64,000 nt of DNA. It comes from Brachionus manjavacas. Lineage: Eukaryota > Rotifera > Eurotatoria > Ploima > Brachionidae. The notes beneath the pieces were generated by a model. It was not told the DNA's origin and made no database searches. It was given only the letters and a program-made list of their open reading frames with translations. The stretch is taken from the NCBI GenBank assembly GCA_019054805.1, contig JAHQIY010000006.1:2542001-2606000 (forward strand), in the 5' to 3' direction. Below, one piece after another: positions 61,932 to 64,000 of this stretch; positions within the stretch are counted from its first letter, which is position 1; every line of letters starts with the position of its first letter. The position numbers and the translations under genes were made by a program.

Positions 61932-64000
61932 CTTTAGTTGAAATAGATTATTCGATTTTTTAAATAGATAATTAAAAAAATTGCAATAAATTAATTCTTT
62001 TGTGGGAATCAAATATCAAACAGAATTCAAATAAATGCTTATTTGAAGAATTAAAAAAGAAAATTGTATTTTAGAAAAATTAAGGTTTGATTGAAAATTA
62101 AAGTTAAAATTAATTAAAATAAAAATTGTTTTTTTAAAAAAATTTATTTGAATTCTGCTTGAAAAAATTTTATTTATTTTTTAAATTTAAATAAAATTTA
62201 AATTCAAACGGCAATTTAAATATGGCAAGATATTTTTTTCTATTTTATATTTTTCAATAAATCTTCAATTTAAAAAAGCTCAAAAACGAATTGGTTTTAT
62301 TAATTAAAAATAAAGCAAGATTTTATATCTTTTTTAATAAAATTTAATCATTTGTTCAAATTTTATCAATAAAAAACATTAAAAACAGTCCTTATTCTTA
62401 AAAATGGCACTTAATTAATTAAACTTTTAAGAAAAAATTTTTTTATTTTAGCAAAAAATTTATAAAAAAAATATTTTTAGAACAAAAAAGCTAAATATTT
62501 TATTTTTAAGAAACTGAAACTCAATTTAATCATTAATTTCAAAAAAATAATCATGATGATTTCGATTTCATTAAAATTATTTATTTAATTTCCCTATTTA
62601 ATTTTTTTTCGCTTGACATTTTATTATTTAAATTCTTTAAACAAAAAATGTGGTCTCACTCAGATGAACCAAACTGTTTATTTAAATTTAAAATAAAATA
62701 TGTAATATTAATTTTTATGTAAAATAAACAAGGATTGTTGCTGCAAATTTAAAATAAAATAAAAATCTTTAATGTACGAATTAGTGATTGAATTCATTAA
62801 TCTATTCTTTAGTGCATGATAATCTGGTTGATAATTCTCTAAAAAATAAAAAATTGTATTAGAAATTTTCCGATTTAAAAAAAAGACAATCTGAAAAATC
62901 ATCAAATGATAAAATTTTATTAAAATATGTTTGGTTTTATATAATATTATCTTGTTTGATTTTTTATTTTCTACTTAAAAAATATATTGAAAAAGATCAA
63001 ACGGATAAAAAATCTTGCTATATCATTCAAATGCGAATTCGATTTCATCACCAAAAATTCAATATAAATTTTTTTCTGAAATTTCTTTTTTAATATAATC
63101 TTGATAGATTAAGTCAATAATTGTAAATTTGAATTTATTTTTCTTCACAGGTTAAAAACGTTATTTTAGAAATAATGAAGATATGGAATTTAATTTTGAA
63201 AAAGAAAAGACTCTAATGAACAATTAGGACTCTTAGAAAAAGAAAAGCGCTTTTTTTTTAATTCTTTGGACTGCTCTAAAGTTCACAATGCATCAGAAAT
63301 TCAATTTTCAAATTTGATCAAATTAAAAAAAAAAATTAAAATTGAAATTATTTTTCATCAGTTTATAAAGAGTTTTATCGCTTTATTTTAGTCATGTGAG
63401 AGACTCTGATAATTAAATACCATCAAAATCAATAGTAAAATTAGTCAAAATAAAAGCGAATAAATTGGTCCCTTTTAATAGAAAATTCTGGACTCATGTA
63501 TCATGTAAATGTGTTTGTATCTTGTTTGAGAGAAAAAATGGATCAATTTCTTTTTTTGAGTCACTTTTAAAGAATGAATAATTTTCGAATGGAAGAAGTT
63601 CTTTGATGATCACGAACTTTCTTTAATTTTAATAAATACGGTAAATCGTAAAATAAAACAAAATTTCTTATTAAATTTTTTTGGTACAAGTTTTAGACTT
63701 GAAACGAAAAAAATATATTTAAATTTCCTTTCTCTCAATTGTTCTAATATTGACAATACCTCAGAAATCTACTAATCCATTTTTTTCAACTAAAACAAAA
63801 TATTTAGTTTATTTTAAAATATTCTGTAAAATTTAAATAAAAAAGACTTTGTAGACAATGCTTTAAATGCAAGAAATTTTAATAAATATTGAGTTTTAAG
63901 TTCAAACTAAAATAATTAGGAAAAAATGAAAAACGCTTGTAAAGACATCGTTGGTCGTCATTTGAATCAAAGTATTTTAGTATTATAACTTTTTTTTACA
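61932..64000 (-). other. KIF21 first intron (partial), right edge of window
   Basis: The acceptor AG lies directly upstream of the motor exon at 61931. I searched the remaining 2.07 kb on the minus strand for an exon ending in a VAVR-type sequence with a GT donor and found none. The sequence is AT-rich and looks like intron continuing past the edge. Confidence 0.5.

Noticed and set aside
1-64000. CRISPR arrays, bacterial operons, ribosome binding sites or rRNA
   Set aside because: None seen. Spliced genes and AATAAA signals show that the DNA is eukaryotic, and no regularly spaced repeat array exists.

Overview
The window is eukaryotic, and almost certainly from a metazoan. Genes are split by very short GT-AG introns (mostly 48-63 nt) plus a few of 1-5 kb. 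The genome is extremely AT-rich, and AATAAA signals follow the stop codons. A Notch-ligand-type gene, a peptide precursor with dibasic amidation sites, and cilia and neuronal genes all point to an animal. The low GC, small introns and general style would suit a compact-genome protostome such as a rotifer, but I cannot fix the taxon from this sequence; that is inference.

Layout, left to right. (1) 506-6120, minus strand: a secreted or membrane Notch-ligand-like protein (signal peptide, MNNL, two DSL-like modules, at least 25 EGF repeats), cut at the left edge so its membrane anchor and tail are missing. (2) 10479-11290, minus: CHMP3/VPS24, an ESCRT-III subunit, complete. (3) 11.9-17.3 kb: a transposon graveyard with a pogo/Tigger-type MITE, a decayed Tigger-like transposase with a second short element abutting it, the 3' end of a non-LTR retrotransposon ending in (TAAA)n, and small LINE and Tc1-like scraps. 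(4) 18090-28054, minus: DNAI7/CASC1 (axonemal dynein-associated protein), 12 exons, complete. Its 5.2-kb intron holds an intronless gene of unknown function on the opposite strand (22951-23799). (5) 30.1-30.8 kb: GC-rich foldback sequences. (6) 31572-33342, minus: CIAO3/NARFL (cytosolic Fe-S assembly), divergently paired at 159 bp with PRMT5 (33502-36068, plus); both complete. (7) 37938-38423, minus: a precursor for four predicted amidated peptides, two ending in W-D-I-x-Y-amide. (8) about 8 kb with no gene I can support. (9) 46414-61931, minus: a KIF21-type kinesin-4 (motor, coiled coils, C-terminal WD40), complete except for its first coding exon, which is probably beyond the right edge.

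The genes are not an operon or pathway. They are a mixture of housekeeping (CHMP3, CIAO3, PRMT5), ciliary (DNAI7), signalling (Notch ligand, neuropeptide) and cytoskeletal (KIF21) genes separated by AT-rich DNA. Exon joins were deduced by eye from reading frame, GT/AG ends, phase agreement and similarity to remembered families. In every multi-exon gene the phases close without conflict across all exons seen. The points most worth a second look are the tandem DSL modules with a shared extra cysteine, the WDIxY-amide precursor, the orphan nested gene, and the foldback/MITE structures.
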